NCBI GenBank assembly: GCA_027625915.1
Contig: JANTQA010000020.1
Location: 434,001 to 498,000, forward strand
Length of the DNA stretch: 64,000 nucleotides
Source of the DNA: Anaeramoeba flamelloides
Taxonomy: Eukaryota; Metamonada; Anaeramoebidae
Reading direction: 5' to 3'
Numbering within the stretch: the stretch's first letter is position 1; the number at the start of each line of letters is the position of its first letter. The notes beneath the pieces were generated by a model. The model was given only the letters and a program-made list of their open reading frames with translations. It did not search any database and was not told the origin of the DNA. The position numbers and the translations under genes were made by a program. Of the stretch, positions 13,719-32,047 are shown piece by piece.

Positions 13719-14420
13719 TTTATTTTGAAAAAAAAATCCATTTCACTTCAATGTCCCAAACAAAAAAAAGAACAATTAATTTTTGAAAAGAAATTAATAA
13801 TATTCAATTTTTTTACATATAAGAGGAAAGATAAAATTCATATTATTGTTAATATTCATCAAAGAAAAACCTTACAAACTTAAATTTTTTCACAAAAAAA
13901 AAATGTTGAAAAATTTTTTTGCACTTTCATTAGAAAGTCCATGTGAAAAATTTCTCAATTTCCATTGCAAAATTAAAATTTTTCATAATCAGTTTTTTAT
14001 TAGTGAGTTTATTAATTTGAAAAGAAATATCATTTTCTCCATTTTCTGAAAGTAAATTTTATTTTTTCAAATATTTTTATTTTTTAAAATTGGGTTTATG
14101 GAAAAAAAATAAAAAAAAAAAAAGAAATAAATAAATTTTATGAAATATAAAATTGATTTTAAAGTAAATTTTGTACAATTCAGAACCCAGTTTAGGTAAA
14201 TTAGGTACTTTTTTATTTATTTTTCCACCTTAAAAAAATTTTTTTTTTCAAACAAATATTTTTATTTTGAGAGGTAACCAAAAAATATCATTTTGTGATC
14301 TTTCGTTTTTTTATATATAATTGGGATAAATTAATAACTATAAAAGATTTTTATCAATTTTGTCAATTAAAAGGTATATTTTCAAAGGATCTAAAACAAT
14401 TGGTAACGTTAATATTTTTT

Positions 14421-14460
14421 TTTAGGAATTCGGGCAAACATTTAGGAATTCGGGTAAACA
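14421..14460. repeat. 20-bp tandem duplication
   Basis: TTTAGGAATTCGGGCAAACA is followed directly by the same 20 bases with one change (C to T). A second local direct repeat (AACGTTAATATTTTTTT) occurs just before it and again at about 14502. This is a short local duplication, not part of a recognised element. Confidence 0.8.
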
Positions 14461-15083
14461 AGAGGAACTAAAAACTCCTCCCTTAAACAATAGAAAAAAA
14501 AACGTTAATATTTTTTTTGTTGAACTTTGAAAGTGAAAATTCTGCTGAATAACTGTAAATAAAAAAAATATTAAAAATAAAAAAATAAATAAAAAACGAA
14601 TTTGTTTGTTTCAAAAAATTTCAGGAATATAATAAATTCATTTTTTATAAATTAGGTGTTATTTATTTTGGAGGGGTATTTCTGTCTAAAAATTAATTTC
14701 ATTCTCATTTCAATGAAGTAAAATGAAAAAGATAAAAAATGAAAACTTTAGAATAAAAAATTATTGGAATTTCATAAAAAATCTAATAAATAGTGATATA
14801 ATGTCTTGTAAACGTGAAATATGATTTTGAATGCTTATATAGCTACACAAAATATCAATAGGGGTTAAAATAAATTTCTATAACGAAATAAAGACAAAAT
14901 ATTTTCTAGTAACATCAATTATTTTGATAAAAATTCTCAGGAAGAAATATAAAATGTTTTTAAAAAAATCACAAGGTTCTCATCCCTTTTTTGATATATA
15001 ATATTTTTATCAAAATTTTTTTATGTAAATTATATAAAATATTTTTCTTTATAGATCATGTTGTACTGAATGTATTTTCTATA

Positions 15084-15282
15084 CAATCAGTTCAACTTTG
15101 AAGACACAAATTATCAAAGAAATTTAAAGTATAAAAAAAATCTCAAATAAAGGCTTAAAATTTGGAATTCTAATAAAATATTTTGTACAAAAAAAAAATT
15201 CTTCAAAATGTGCTTTAATTAAAGATTTTTTTTGTGACTGAAATTTAGTTGAAAGTTTTTTTCTTAAAAGTGAAACCGATAG
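15084..15282. mobile_element. Repeat family 2, copy a (TA-flanked Tc1/mariner-type MITE)
   Basis: The 199-bp element starts CAATCAGTTCAACTTT and ends AAAGTGAAACCGATAG, an imperfect terminal inverted repeat, and is flanked by TA on both sides (15082-15083 and 15283-15284). The right two-thirds is homologous to 22457-22651 (shared AAATGTGCYTTAATT). TA flanks and short CAGT-like ends fit the Tc1/mariner superfamily. No coding capacity, so non-autonomous. Confidence 0.8.
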
Positions 15283-17840
15283 TAATATTTTGAAAGATTA
15301 TCTAAAAAATTGATTTTGAAAAAAGAAGTACCCAGAAATTAATTTTTCAAATATTAATAATAATCTTAATATAATAGTTATATTGAAGGAAGTACGTGGG
15401 ATTTTTTTTTTTTTTTCAACACTTAAACAATGTAGATATTGATTTATTTTTACATATATTATTTATTTGGGTTACAAGTTAAATTAAAAAACAAAATCAT
15501 TTGAATTGTGGAACTATCATATAAAATATTTGGAAATTAGTCAAAATTTTTTGTTTGTTAAATGGTAAATAACAGCATCCAAAAAGACATGTGCTGATTG
15601 AATATACCAAGTTAGATAATTAAAGCCAGGAATTCATTTTGTCTTCTTGATATAAAACAATGAACTCATTATTCTATAACACGGCAAAGGGTAAATCAAT
15701 TTTGAATATTAAGCTACTTTGTGTATTGCGTAAATTTTAAAATATGAATTTAATTAGTTTTATATTTTTTCGAATTTTTGCAAAATAATTTATTCTTTTT
15801 GAAAAACTTACAAAAAGTATCTCTTGATAAAAAATATATCTCTGACTGTTACTTTTTTTTGGATTTCATATCAGCTTTTAGAACTTTATGCAAACAGTAT
15901 CATATTTTCCAAATGAATTTTGTTAATTTCTTAGGTTATTTAATCTATTAAAAAATTTTGAAAAGAGAAAAATGGATTTGATTTTGAAACATTTGGTAAC
16001 AGGGTTGGTTAATTTAAAAATAGAACCTCAACTTATGATATTGTTTTGACTATTTTCCAAAATAATAGAATTAATAAAGTTGTTCACCAATTTAATTTAT
16101 TTTTTGTAATTTTTTTGGAACACCATTTCTATTTGAAAAACAAGATCAAATTTATTGTTTTCATTTTAACAAAAATCATATTTGTTAAAAGTTTCTTTTT
16201 CGCCAAGAAGGATTGATGACAAAAATACTTCCCTGGGCTTGTTTAATTCGTGTTTCAAACTATTATCGGTGTTTCTTTTGTCAAGAATTTTTACCATTTA
16301 ATCTTCAAAGAAATGGAAAATAAACAATATGTAATATTGAGTTGGTTTCTTAAAGTATTATTAATATTAAATGGAGAATAAAAAGATCAATATTTTATTT
16401 CAACTTTCCAAAAAAACACACCACCATAGAATCAAAATAAATCATAAAGTTCACAATTCAAAAAGGCCAATTTATAATTTAAATTGAATTTGGAATTATA
16501 AATTTCAAATGGTACATGATGTCTAAAAAGATAATTTTGGTAAGCTGAACAAAAATTTTGTTTAATTTATTTTGCAAAAGATATTGTTGGTAAAAGAAAA
16601 ATTCTTAAATTGAAGGATCGAATTAAATTTTTCTTAAAAAAATAGAGTAAAATTTTTTTGAAAGGAAAAAAACCTTATTTTATCTAAAAATTAAAAAAAA
16701 GTTCTTAAAATTTTCAACAAATTACAATTTTTGAGAAAAATACAAAAAGTTTAAACTTCAAAACTGATATTGTCTTGTCTAACTAATCCCTTGAATCTAA
16801 TGACTTCTTTGGGAAGAAAAATAAAAAAAACTAGTTTCTATTTTGAAACACAGGTTAAATTGTCATAGATACAGATCTTTTTGGTAACTAAAGCTCAAGG
16901 TGAAAGAGTGTTTATTAATTAGAACTTTATTTTTTAATGAACTTTTCCAAAATTTTGTAGACTTTAACTTGGAAATTTTTTACAAAAAATTTTTATTTTA
17001 TACAACTTTTTTTAAAAAGAGAAGAATTCAAGTTCGGTGGTATCTTTAAAAATACTTTAAAAGGGAGAACAAAACAGTTTGAACACCATTTTTAAAATTT
17101 TTATTACTCACTTTTGATCAACAACCGAAAGCAAACTTACTAGATAGAACTTACTTTACCAAAAAAATACAGTTATTTTCAAATTAAGAAATGAAAATTT
17201 TTATTTCGAGTTACCAAATATTGAAAATGTCTTATCTGGAAAAAACCCTTAGACCTCTCGCAAACCCATTTAATATTGATACTTTAATTGATATGATCTA
17301 GTTTGCTTATTGAAATTTAAGTTATAATTTAATTTATTTGCTTGAGTTTTTAATAGTCATCTTTTCAATTAACTAATTTTTAGAGAAATTGTGATTGAAA
17401 AAGCAAGTCTTAATTTTCACTGTTTTGTGGAATTATACTCTTAGCGGTTATATAAGAAATAATTTTTTTTGTCAAGAAAACAAGAGTTTACTTTGACAAA
17501 CACACATCTTAATTTTAGATTTTATCTGCCTTTTCGAACCGGTTGCAATGTTTTCGAGGAGAACAAATTACTCAACCCGTTCTCTTGTTTTGACTTTTTT
17601 TCCTTTCACAACTTTAACCCAAAAATAATTGTCAAAAAATCAAGAAAAAAGCTGTTTTCAAATCTGAAACTCTTGAATTCTCTTCAATGTAAACCTTTGT
17701 CTATTGTTAATTTACATTTTTGACTCCATTATTTTTTAAAATAAGAGAAAAAGTTTTTCTTTTATATATTTTTTTTTTTTTCGTTTTTCAATATTGGTAC
17801 CAATACCCGTTGTCTAGTTCAGAATCTTAAATTTATTTAA

Positions 17841-18638
17841 GGGCTATCTAAAAAAAGGCCATTTCTGGGGTATGGGGGGTTAAAACACCACTGTTTTAGA
17901 CACTTTATCTTTTTCAATTCACCAGAAACCCAAAATTGATAATTTTTGCCAATTTTTTGCAATTTTTTGAACCCAAAAACATTTTTTGGATTTTTAAAAT
18001 CGTTTGTCATTTTTTTCAGCGCAGCTAATTTTTAGCAACCTCAAAAAAATGAAAAAGAAATTGTTTTTTCCTTTTAAAGCCAAATTGACGATATTCAATC
18101 CCATCGTTTCCAACAAAAAAGTGTTTTTTTTTGTAGAAAAGCTCACATAAAAAATTTTTTACAAAAAAAGATCAGAACACATAAAATTTTTTTTACAAAT
18201 AAGATCAAAAAATTTCTAAAAATAAAAAAATAAAAAAAATTTTTTTCACATTTTGAGAAAAACAAACAATGAAAATGAATGACAAATAAAAAACAAATCA
18301 CTTCTAACTTTTCCCCTTTTCATTTTAAATTATTTTTAAAATGACAAAGAAAAATTTGCATTTCGATAAATTTAATGATCATATCCCAATCATGTTCGTT
18401 ATAATTGAAGTATTGTCTTACAATCAATTTTTACCTCTGAAAATTGAAAGTTAGAACAAACATGGTTGGGATATGGTTTTCAGTAATAGGTTTGCTAATG
18501 AGAATCTGATCTGTCAAAATTACCAATTCCTAAAAATCTGAAATTTGATAGTTCTTCTGGATACTAAGAAATAAAGACAACACTTCACTCGTGTTTTAAT
18601 CCCTGTAAAGGCAATAGTAGCCTTATTTTAGATAGTCC
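17841..18638. mobile_element. TTAA-flanked inverted-repeat element of 798 bp
   Basis: The left end is TTAA|GGGCTATCTAAAA and the right end TTTTAGATAGTCC|TTAA. The arms stay related further in (GGGGTTAAAACACCACT versus GGGATTAAAACACGAGT), giving imperfect inverted ends of about 60-70 bp. Exact TTAA flanks are the target duplication used by piggyBac-type elements, but the ends alone do not assign a superfamily. No transposase frame is present. Confidence 0.75.
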
Positions 18639-19598
18639 TTAAATCAATTAAAATATTTTTTTTTTTTTATTCAAACGAATTTGCATAACAAAACGTAAAG
18701 TAATTTAATCGGTTTGCTGATATAGATCAAAAAGTTTCTATTCTACTCCTAAGAATTATTTTTTTTTCCACAAAGCTTTTGTAATTTTTTAATTCTGGAT
18801 GGAAAAGGAAGAAACTCAGCAAAACAAAGTCTGTTTAACAAACTTACTGGAAAATTCTTGGACACTAAGGTTACTTAGCAAATTATCGGACCTTTTTTGA
18901 TAATTTTACAAGAATTTTTGAGTTTAAAAATATTATTATTTTTTGTAAAAAAAAAAGCATTTTTTACCTCAATTGGAAGATATTTTCGAAAGTAAAGGGT
19001 GTATCTTAAAACAGGTGATTTGCTCTGTTGTCCAATACCAATCTTTGAATTCTCAATACCTCAATTCTTCAAAAGAAGTCAAGATATTTTTCGAAATATA
19101 ACAAAAACCATCAGAAAAACAATTAAAAATGGATCTTATGAAAACAATACCAGGTTTAGATTGCACATGGCAAAAAGTAGTATTATTTTTAGTTTTTTCA
19201 AGAGTATTTTCGACTAATAAGATCTTAAAATATTTCTAGAAAATTTTTCATTTTAAGAATTTTTACATATTCCGAGGACACTCTACAGAGTACTTACCTT
19301 GGAAGAAAAAAGCCATTTCAATTCAAAGAATTCTGTTTTTTTTTCAAAAAATTTTGATGACTTTTAGAAAAGGCACTTTTGATCCACAATTTCAGAACAA
19401 CCAAACGGTTGTCTAACTTTTCTTAGAAAAAATTGATAAGAAGAAATATTTTACCCAAACAACATCATTTTTTTTTAGTTTTAGATTTTGTTCAAAATTC
19501 ACAAACTTTTGATTGTGTTTTTTTTTTCATACTTTCTCTATTTTCCCATCCTTTGTACACTATTCTTCTTTTTGTCTCCAAAAATATTAATTATTGCA

Positions 19599-20222
19599 AT
19601 GAATTCCCAATTTGAAGATCCATTAATTCTGTTACAATGTTGCCAGGCACTTTTGAGATTAGGAACACCAAACAAACACCCATATTTAGAATCCTCGCAA
19701 TCCAAAGAAGACCTCAAAAGCACAAAATGTCTCTCAATGATCAAAAAAGATCAAAACAATATCATTAATTCCCTGTATATCGAAGCAAGATCGAAACTTC
19801 AAAACTGTAGTTCCTCGTCAATAGAAAAGCACGATGAAGAGAGAGAAGAAACAACAATCATCTCTGAATTGGAACTCGACATGTTTATGAATAAAAGGCC
19901 AAAGCCTTCCTGGGGCCAGAGATTAGAAAAGTTAAACTTGTACAATTCAAAATATATCATCGGGTGGTATCCTAACCTTTCAAAACTATACGAATCCACA
20001 GATCCTGATTTTAAGGAAAAGATACCACAAAAAATTCTTATCAAAAAATCTCTTTTTTCAAAATGCGCGGACCTTACTGCAAAAACAAATTCTCAAAAGG
20101 ATTGGCTGAAAAGTTACAAATCATGCCAAAGAGGAATTGAAGAATATTTCAAGAGAAACCATTATAAAAGACTTGAGAGATATACTCGAAAAAACTTACA
20201 ATTCGTCTTACAAAAACATTAA
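19599..20222 (+). CDS. Orphan hypothetical protein, 207 residues
   Basis: I do not recognise this protein. The frame starts at ATG 19599 (MNSQFEDPLILL), ends in TAA, and is intronless. It has protein-like composition with mixed charged, Trp, Cys and Gly residues, and noticeably higher GC than the sequence around it, unlike the Phe/Lys/Ile-rich chance frames nearby. It opens with a hydrophobic helix-like segment (LILLQCCQALLRLG), passes an acidic stretch near residues 75-90 (EKHDEEREET), has WGQRLEKLNLYNSKYIIGWY near 108-127, and ends in a basic region (YFKRNHYKRLERYTRKNL) that could bind nucleic acid. There is no signal peptide or membrane span. It stands alone between two gene-free stretches. 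Expression is inferred only from composition. Confidence 0.55.
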   Translation: MNSQFEDPLILLQCCQALLRLGTPNKHPYLESSQSKEDLKSTKCLSMIKKDQNNIINSLYIEARSKLQNCSSSSIEKHDEEREETTIISELELDMFMNKRPKPSWGQRLEKLNLYNSKYIIGWYPNLSKLYESTDPDFKEKIPQKILIKKSLFSKCADLTAKTNSQKDWLKSYKSCQRGIEEYFKRNHYKRLERYTRKNLQFVLQKH

Positions 20223-20632
20223 TTTTTTTTGTCGAGATATTCTTTCTTTTTTTGCTATGTTTTTTCAGATTCCTTTTTCTTCACTTTTTCATTTTGTTTT
20301 TTGAACATTTTTCTCCAAATAATTTTATTTTTGTAATATAAAAGATTAAAATTTTTTTTTATTTTATCAAATAAAATTGTTAGTTTTTTCGAGTGTTGTT
20401 TATTGGTAATTTGTTTGAGAATGTTTTTTGAATAATTTGATTTGTTAGTGTTCGAATTTTTGATACTTTTTTTTTTTTTTTTTCATCTGTAACCTTAATT
20501 TTTGCTGTTTTTTTTTAAATTTGAAGTTAAAATTTTTTTAGAACTGATCTTTTTACATTCAATGTTTTTCAAAATGATTACTTAATTTATTAAGGACAAT
20601 CTAAAACAATTACACAACGAACGAGTGTTAAG

Positions 20633-20980
20633 CTCAAAACATTGTTAAATTGTCCTCTTTAATTCTAGGTATACAGAAGACTATTGATTTCAAAATTTTA
20701 TTGGAATTTGATAATTTTTACTCATTGAATTTTTATTATGAATTCGGTGGGGATTTACATAACCCTAACGATTCTTCTTCTACCACAATAAATGTCTATC
20801 ATGATTCCAATAGTAACTTTAGAACAAATCAAGTATTATTAAAATTTGTTGGGTTATGGCTATCACTGCCAACTTGTAATTAGGTATATTGTGAGATAAA
20901 ATTAAACATTCCAAAGCATTTAACTTTTATAGTCTTCTATTCCCATAGAGTTAAAGAGTACAATTTAACAATGTTTTGAG
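20633..20980. mobile_element. 348-bp fold-back element with about 45-bp inverted ends
   Basis: The left arm begins CTCAAAACATTGTTAAATTG and the right arm, reversed, begins with the same 20 bases; the arms continue related through CTCTTTAA and AGAAGACTAT. The unit might be longer on both sides, since TTAAGGACAATCTAAAA precedes it at about 20591 and resembles the ends of the TTAA element at 17841. No coding capacity that I trust. Confidence 0.7.
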
Positions 20981-22456
20981 ATTGATATTTTCGGCAGTTG
21001 TATTTTTTTTTTTTTTGATAATCCACAAGTTTTTTGTCTTAAATTTGTATTTTTTCATCCACTTTGGCGCTTTTCTTTTGTGCACACAGCTGAGGGGATC
21101 TAGTTAATATCAATATACTTTGAAAGACAGCTAATTTCATATAATCCATCATTGGGAATGTTTGTGTTGTGTTTTTTTTTTTTTTTTTGATTTTGGAATA
21201 ATTATTTATGATTTTACACTTTCTATTTCTTCACCTGGTATTATTCCATTCGTTTTTAACTAAACTGGATCTTACTCCAAATAAATTAAATATTATGACC
21301 CCCCTTAATATCATATTGGAAAAAGATTACAACTCAAGAAAGATGAATTTGTTTTGAAAAAAAAATTCAATAAAACTACATAAACATTTTTATACAAGTG
21401 TAACAATTCTATTTCCCATCAAAAAAAAATCTTAAAAATTTTTTTCATTTCAAAAAACAACAGTTAGGTCATCAATCTTTTGGAATGATTTTCTATGGGT
21501 TTATTTATGAAATTTCAACAATAATTTTTATAAAAGACTATTTGAATAAACAGTTTAAAATATAGATTTTATAATTGTATAACAGAGGAAACCGAAAAAA
21601 AGTATAAAGAATTGAAATTAAAAAAAAAATATTATATATTGATAAATATAAAGATAAAAGTGGATATAAAATTATTGGCATAACTCAATAAATTAATCTA
21701 TGGGTCGATTTTTTTTTATTCGGTTGGTAAACTTTGGAATAAAAGATTCATATGTATTAATCTCAAAAAGAAACAATTTCGATATGAAAAATATTTAAGT
21801 AAAAGAATTACAGTTTTAAATTTATGTAGAAAATTTCAAAAAAGAAAAAAGAAAAAGAAAAATAGAGAATATTTTGTGAATACGGGAGATATTTATTGCG
21901 TTTATCTCTAAATAACACTAATTAATATTCCAATATATTAAAAAGGAAAAAGAAGAAACATTTAACATTTGAAATAGAAGATATTATAAATAAGAAGGGT
22001 TATTGGTTTATCAAGAGGTATAAGAAACACAGCGGGTTTATAATATATTTTTTCAAATAGAAAGGTTAAAACTTTTAGTTTTTCGGGTACTAGTGTATAC
22101 AGAATAACTAATTCTCATTATTAAGTTGCCGTTAATCTTTCTTCGAAAATAAATAAAATAATTATTTTTTACATTTTATTTTTTATAAGTTTTATTACTT
22201 ATGGAAAAGAGAAAATAATGTTTTGTGTGGTGTATGGTCTTGTTATTTTATATATTATTGCTCTGATTTTACAAATGGATTTTTTAGAAATATGATTTAT
22301 TCTCAAATTTTTAATGAATTTATTAAAAGAATTGTTGGGTAATGATAACTTTTAGTTAAAAAAAATGGGAATATGTGTTTATTCCTTGAGAATGTAATAA
22401 CTAAAGTTTCACATCGAATTTTTCTATTATTTTAAATTAATTCTAATTATAGAGTA

Positions 22457-22651
22457 CAGTCAATTCCACTTTTAAGATACAAAGTTTTAATAAAATTATG
22501 GAACAGAAATAGATTCGAATAAAGGTACAAAATTTAAACTCTATTAAAATAATTTTTGTAAAAAGAATTCCAAAAAATGTGCCTTAATTTGAGGTTTTTT
22601 GTGTAATTAAATTTCGTTGATGGTTTTTTTCCCACAAAGTGGAACTGACTG
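22457..22651. mobile_element. Repeat family 2, copy b
   Basis: The 195-bp element starts CAGTCAATTCCACTTT after TA and ends AAAGTGGAACTGACTG. The terminal inverted repeat is about 16-18 bp. The interior is alignable with copy a at 15084-15282. The right flank is CA rather than TA, consistent with later mutation of the target duplication. Confidence 0.75.
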
Positions 22652-24088
22652 CATTCTTTTAATGTGGTTGCAATACACATCATTATTCTTGTTAACAAGC
22701 AGTTAAATTTTGAAATACATTTATTTTTTTTTATAAGAAATAAAAAATCATACACAAGGTGATACAACTTTTTTTGTTTTCAATATTTTTGAAGATTTTT
22801 ATTTTTTATTCAAAATTTTATTTTGATCAGGAAAAAAAGATATACAGACAAAAAATAATAAAATTCGACCATATTGGGTACAAAGACTTTTAATAAAATC
22901 ATTATGATACTAAATATTTCTTATCATTGAAAAAAATCAACAAAACCATTGATAAAGTATCACCATCTTTTCATTTGGATATAAAATTTCAAAAAAATAA
23001 AAATCGATGAATTTTAAATTTATTTGTATTCTGTCTTGAAAAATGAATATAATATTAAGAAATCTAAAAAATATATTTCATTTTAGAAAACTAAATTGGG
23101 TTTAAAACTCATTGAATGACTGTGCCTATTGGCTTTAGACACTTTTTAAATTAAGAGGTACAAATTTATTCACTTCATAATTCTCTCTTTATCAGATTAA
23201 AATTTCTTCACTTAGTTCTTAACAATAAATCTAAAAAAAGTTCTTTAAGATTATTTAAATTGATTTATAATAAATTTTAAATTTCAGTAGACTTTTATTA
23301 TGACGATAAATCTTTAAAAATTCTGATAGACAATGTCTATACTCAAAAATGAATTATTTATTCGCCAAATGTACATTGGTTTAATGATAGTATTATATGT
23401 ACTAAAGGGTTAGATTATTAATTAGAAGAAACAAATTAATTTTGAAAATTTTCAAAATTGAAAACATTTTTGCTTTTTTCTTTTTTTTTTTTTTTAATTA
23501 CTAAATTTGTTTAGACAAGTAATTCATTTATAATTTTTTTTTGTTTTTTAGGAGATCTCGATTCAAAACATCAAAAGGTGTTATTCGAATGTTATTGAAA
23601 AGGTTAAAATAAATATGGATACAAGATATTGATTTTCATTGGAATTTTCTTTGATCATTAACCGAGATCAAAATATACATTGTTGTTTTTCTGAATGGTG
23701 ATCCAAGTATTTTGGTTTTCAATTGTTAAGAAAATCTTAGGATTTAATAAATTTATTTCATATAGATATCAACTATTCATTGGTATGTGTTATTCTCTGT
23801 CATTCTTATTAGTTCTTCAAAGGTCAATTCTAAAAAATAATTAATATTTGAAAGAAAAAAAATGCAATTCCTTTGGGTAGAACAAAAGTTTATATATAAA
23901 TTTAAAAAACAAATATTACCAATTATTGTAATATGTTATATTTTTTGAAAAAAAAAAAATCAATTAATAGTTTTTTAATTGTTGAAAAATATGACATAAA
24001 ATATACCTAAATTTTTTTTTGGGATTGACAATAATATGAGAAAATTTTTCCATCTAGCTTGAAATTTTGACAACTCCAAGGTTCTTAA

Positions 24089-24268
24089 GGGGCTAGTCTC
24101 TATTATTATTATTTTATTTTTTTGACCAATTAATTAATAAGATTCCTTATATGGAAATATGTTTAATATTGAAAATAAACAGTGTTTTTCAAATCTAAAT
24201 AATTTTCAAAAAATTTTCTCAATCACTATTAAATTTAGGTAAAAAAAAATTAATAGAGATTAGTCTCA
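24089..24268. mobile_element. Repeat family 5, copy a (TTAA-type MITE)
   Basis: TTAA precedes GGGGCTAGTCTCTATTATTA; the right end TAATAGAGATTAGTCTC is its inverse. The interior (AAATCTAARTAATTTKCAAA, AAAATTTTCTCAAT) matches 41213-41377 in the same orientation. Length is about 180 bp, with no coding capacity. Confidence 0.7.
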
Positions 24269-25687
24269 TATGAAATTTATTCAACTAAATCAATTTTATT
24301 GATTTGTGAAACTTTTAATAAATCATTCCGAATGATTTTTTTTTTTCCGTCGAACTTTCGCAATTAAATTATTTAATTAGTAGCGTACTAGTCTATAATT
24401 CACAAAAAGGCGATAAACATGAAATACAAAACCCTAATTCAAAATTTTTAACACACCAAAATTCAATTTGTGAAAAAAATCTTATTTAATCAATTCAAGA
24501 AGAAATACCAAATTAGAATCATTCGCTAATTAGGAAGGTTAACACTTTTCTATAAATTACAATACTCTAAAAACAAAAAATAAATAATTATCAAAACAAA
24601 TAAATCAAGAGGGTGTTAAAAATTTTGGAGAGAGCAAAACAAACAAATATATTAGTAAAATTGTTGAAATTCTATTAGGGATATTAATCGATCAAATGGT
24701 TAGATATCACCAACTAATTTTATTCGAGTTCTTCTATTTTGAACAACTCAACTTGAACATAATATCAATTGTTGAAAAAAATTTTCATCAAACGAAAAAA
24801 ATTAAGTGATTCAAAAAATGAAATGAAAACAAAAACTAAAAGATGAAAAAATGATTTTCATATTTTTCAAAAAATCAAAATTATTTCCAATTTGAATGAA
24901 ATTGTATTATTTTGATTGTTTGGAACGTTTTAGATGTGTGGAAAATTTTGAATTTTCGTTTAGTTTAAACATTAAATTAATGTTAAAATATATAAATAAA
25001 ACCAAACTCAAAATTTTCAAAAAAAATGAAAAAATTTATTTACAAAGAATATTTGAAGAAAAAACAAAAAACATTAAATATTATTTATTTAGTTAATGTC
25101 TGAGAAGTTTAATTTAGAATAATAAATGATAATAGAATGAATAAAATCAACCACACTCAAACTATTTTTTTGAAAAAATCTGTAATACCTGAAGAAAAAA
25201 ACAAAAAAAATAAATAAAAAAATATTATTAAAGAAGTTTTGATTTTGTTATGTTGAAAAAAAAATGAACAGATTGATTGATTTTATTTAAAGGAAGTAAA
25301 CTTCCTATTTTTTCGAAAAGAAAAAATAAATAAAAAGCATTTTTAAAAAATAAATGGGGTTGGTCATAAAATTTCCATTCGATTTAAAAATCAAAGTTTT
25401 CAAGTCATTAATCCATAGAAATAATAACAGGTTGTAGTAAATACTAAATAACCTTTTAATGGAAAATTAACCTCTTTGAGTCTTCAAATTACTTTCGGGT
25501 AAAGATAAATATATATATACATAGATCATAAGAAAAAAAAAGAAAGAAAAAAATGTAGAAGGTGGAGAAGATAGGATAAAAAGAAAAAGAAGAGAGATGA
25601 GAGAGCAGTAATGAAAAAAAAAAAAAAAAAAAAATGAACAGTTATGAATATTTCGTAATTAAAGTATATTATGATTATATAATAAAT

Positions 25688-31548
<5,861 letters not shown>

Positions 31549-32047
31549 TCAAGCAACAAAAACAAAACAAAAAAATGATCTTTTTTTGGCAATTTCTTTC
31601 AAACAAATACAAATACACTTGGTTTTTTTATTGATTTACAAACACCAAAATTAATTCTTTTTTTTCTAAAAACTTTCAACAACAGAAACACAAAGCCCAC
31701 AACTTTTAAAAATTTTTCAGTTAAACTACTTGAGAAATTATCATTAAAATCCATTTTGGGAAGTGAGACAAAAATACACTGTAAAGGAATTATAAAATTA
31801 AGAGTCTATTAGCATGTGAAAATTTTAGTATTTTTTTACTTTGTGGTTCTAACTTACGAATAACTTTTTTGGCTTTTCTTTTTCAAAACAATAATGAAAT
31901 GATCTCTTTTTTGACAAAATTTTGGAAACCAAAAATTCTCTGTCACTTCAATTCCATTATTTCAATTTTTTTGAGTAAAAAATAAGATTAGTCATAACAA
32001 CTTTTAATTTTCAGAGAATCATTTTTTTTCAATATTTTATTATTTCT
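31549..32047. promoter_or_regulatory. Shared bidirectional promoter region of METAP2 and DENR
   Basis: The two ATGs are 499 bp apart and face away from each other, so both promoters must lie here or overlap the first exons. The stretch is AT-rich without any gene. I do not recognise a specific core element. Confidence 0.45.

Larger units (their letters stand above)
11409..19598. other. Gene-poor stretch with several inverted-repeat elements
   Basis: This 8.2-kb divergent interval lies between the USP9X-like start and the orphan gene. I see no open frame with protein-like composition. It holds a family 4 element with a nested family 1 copy (12672-13718), a TA-flanked MITE (15084-15282) and a TTAA-flanked element (17841-18638), listed separately. 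The rest is AT-rich sequence with homopolymer runs, in which I recognise nothing. Confidence 0.7.
20223..25687. other. Gene-free stretch between the orphan gene and MetAP2
   Basis: This 5.5-kb convergent interval has no protein-like frame. It contains a 348-bp fold-back element (20633-20980), an isolated TTTGGCGC box (21063-21070), family 2 copy b (22457-22651) and family 5 copy a (24089-24268). The remainder is AT-rich sequence in which I see nothing. Confidence 0.7.

Noticed and set aside
13598-13786. Plus-strand frame of 62 residues after family 1 copy b
   Set aside because: It is the right part of the family 4 repeat; the matching DNA at 40520-40640 does not keep the frame open.
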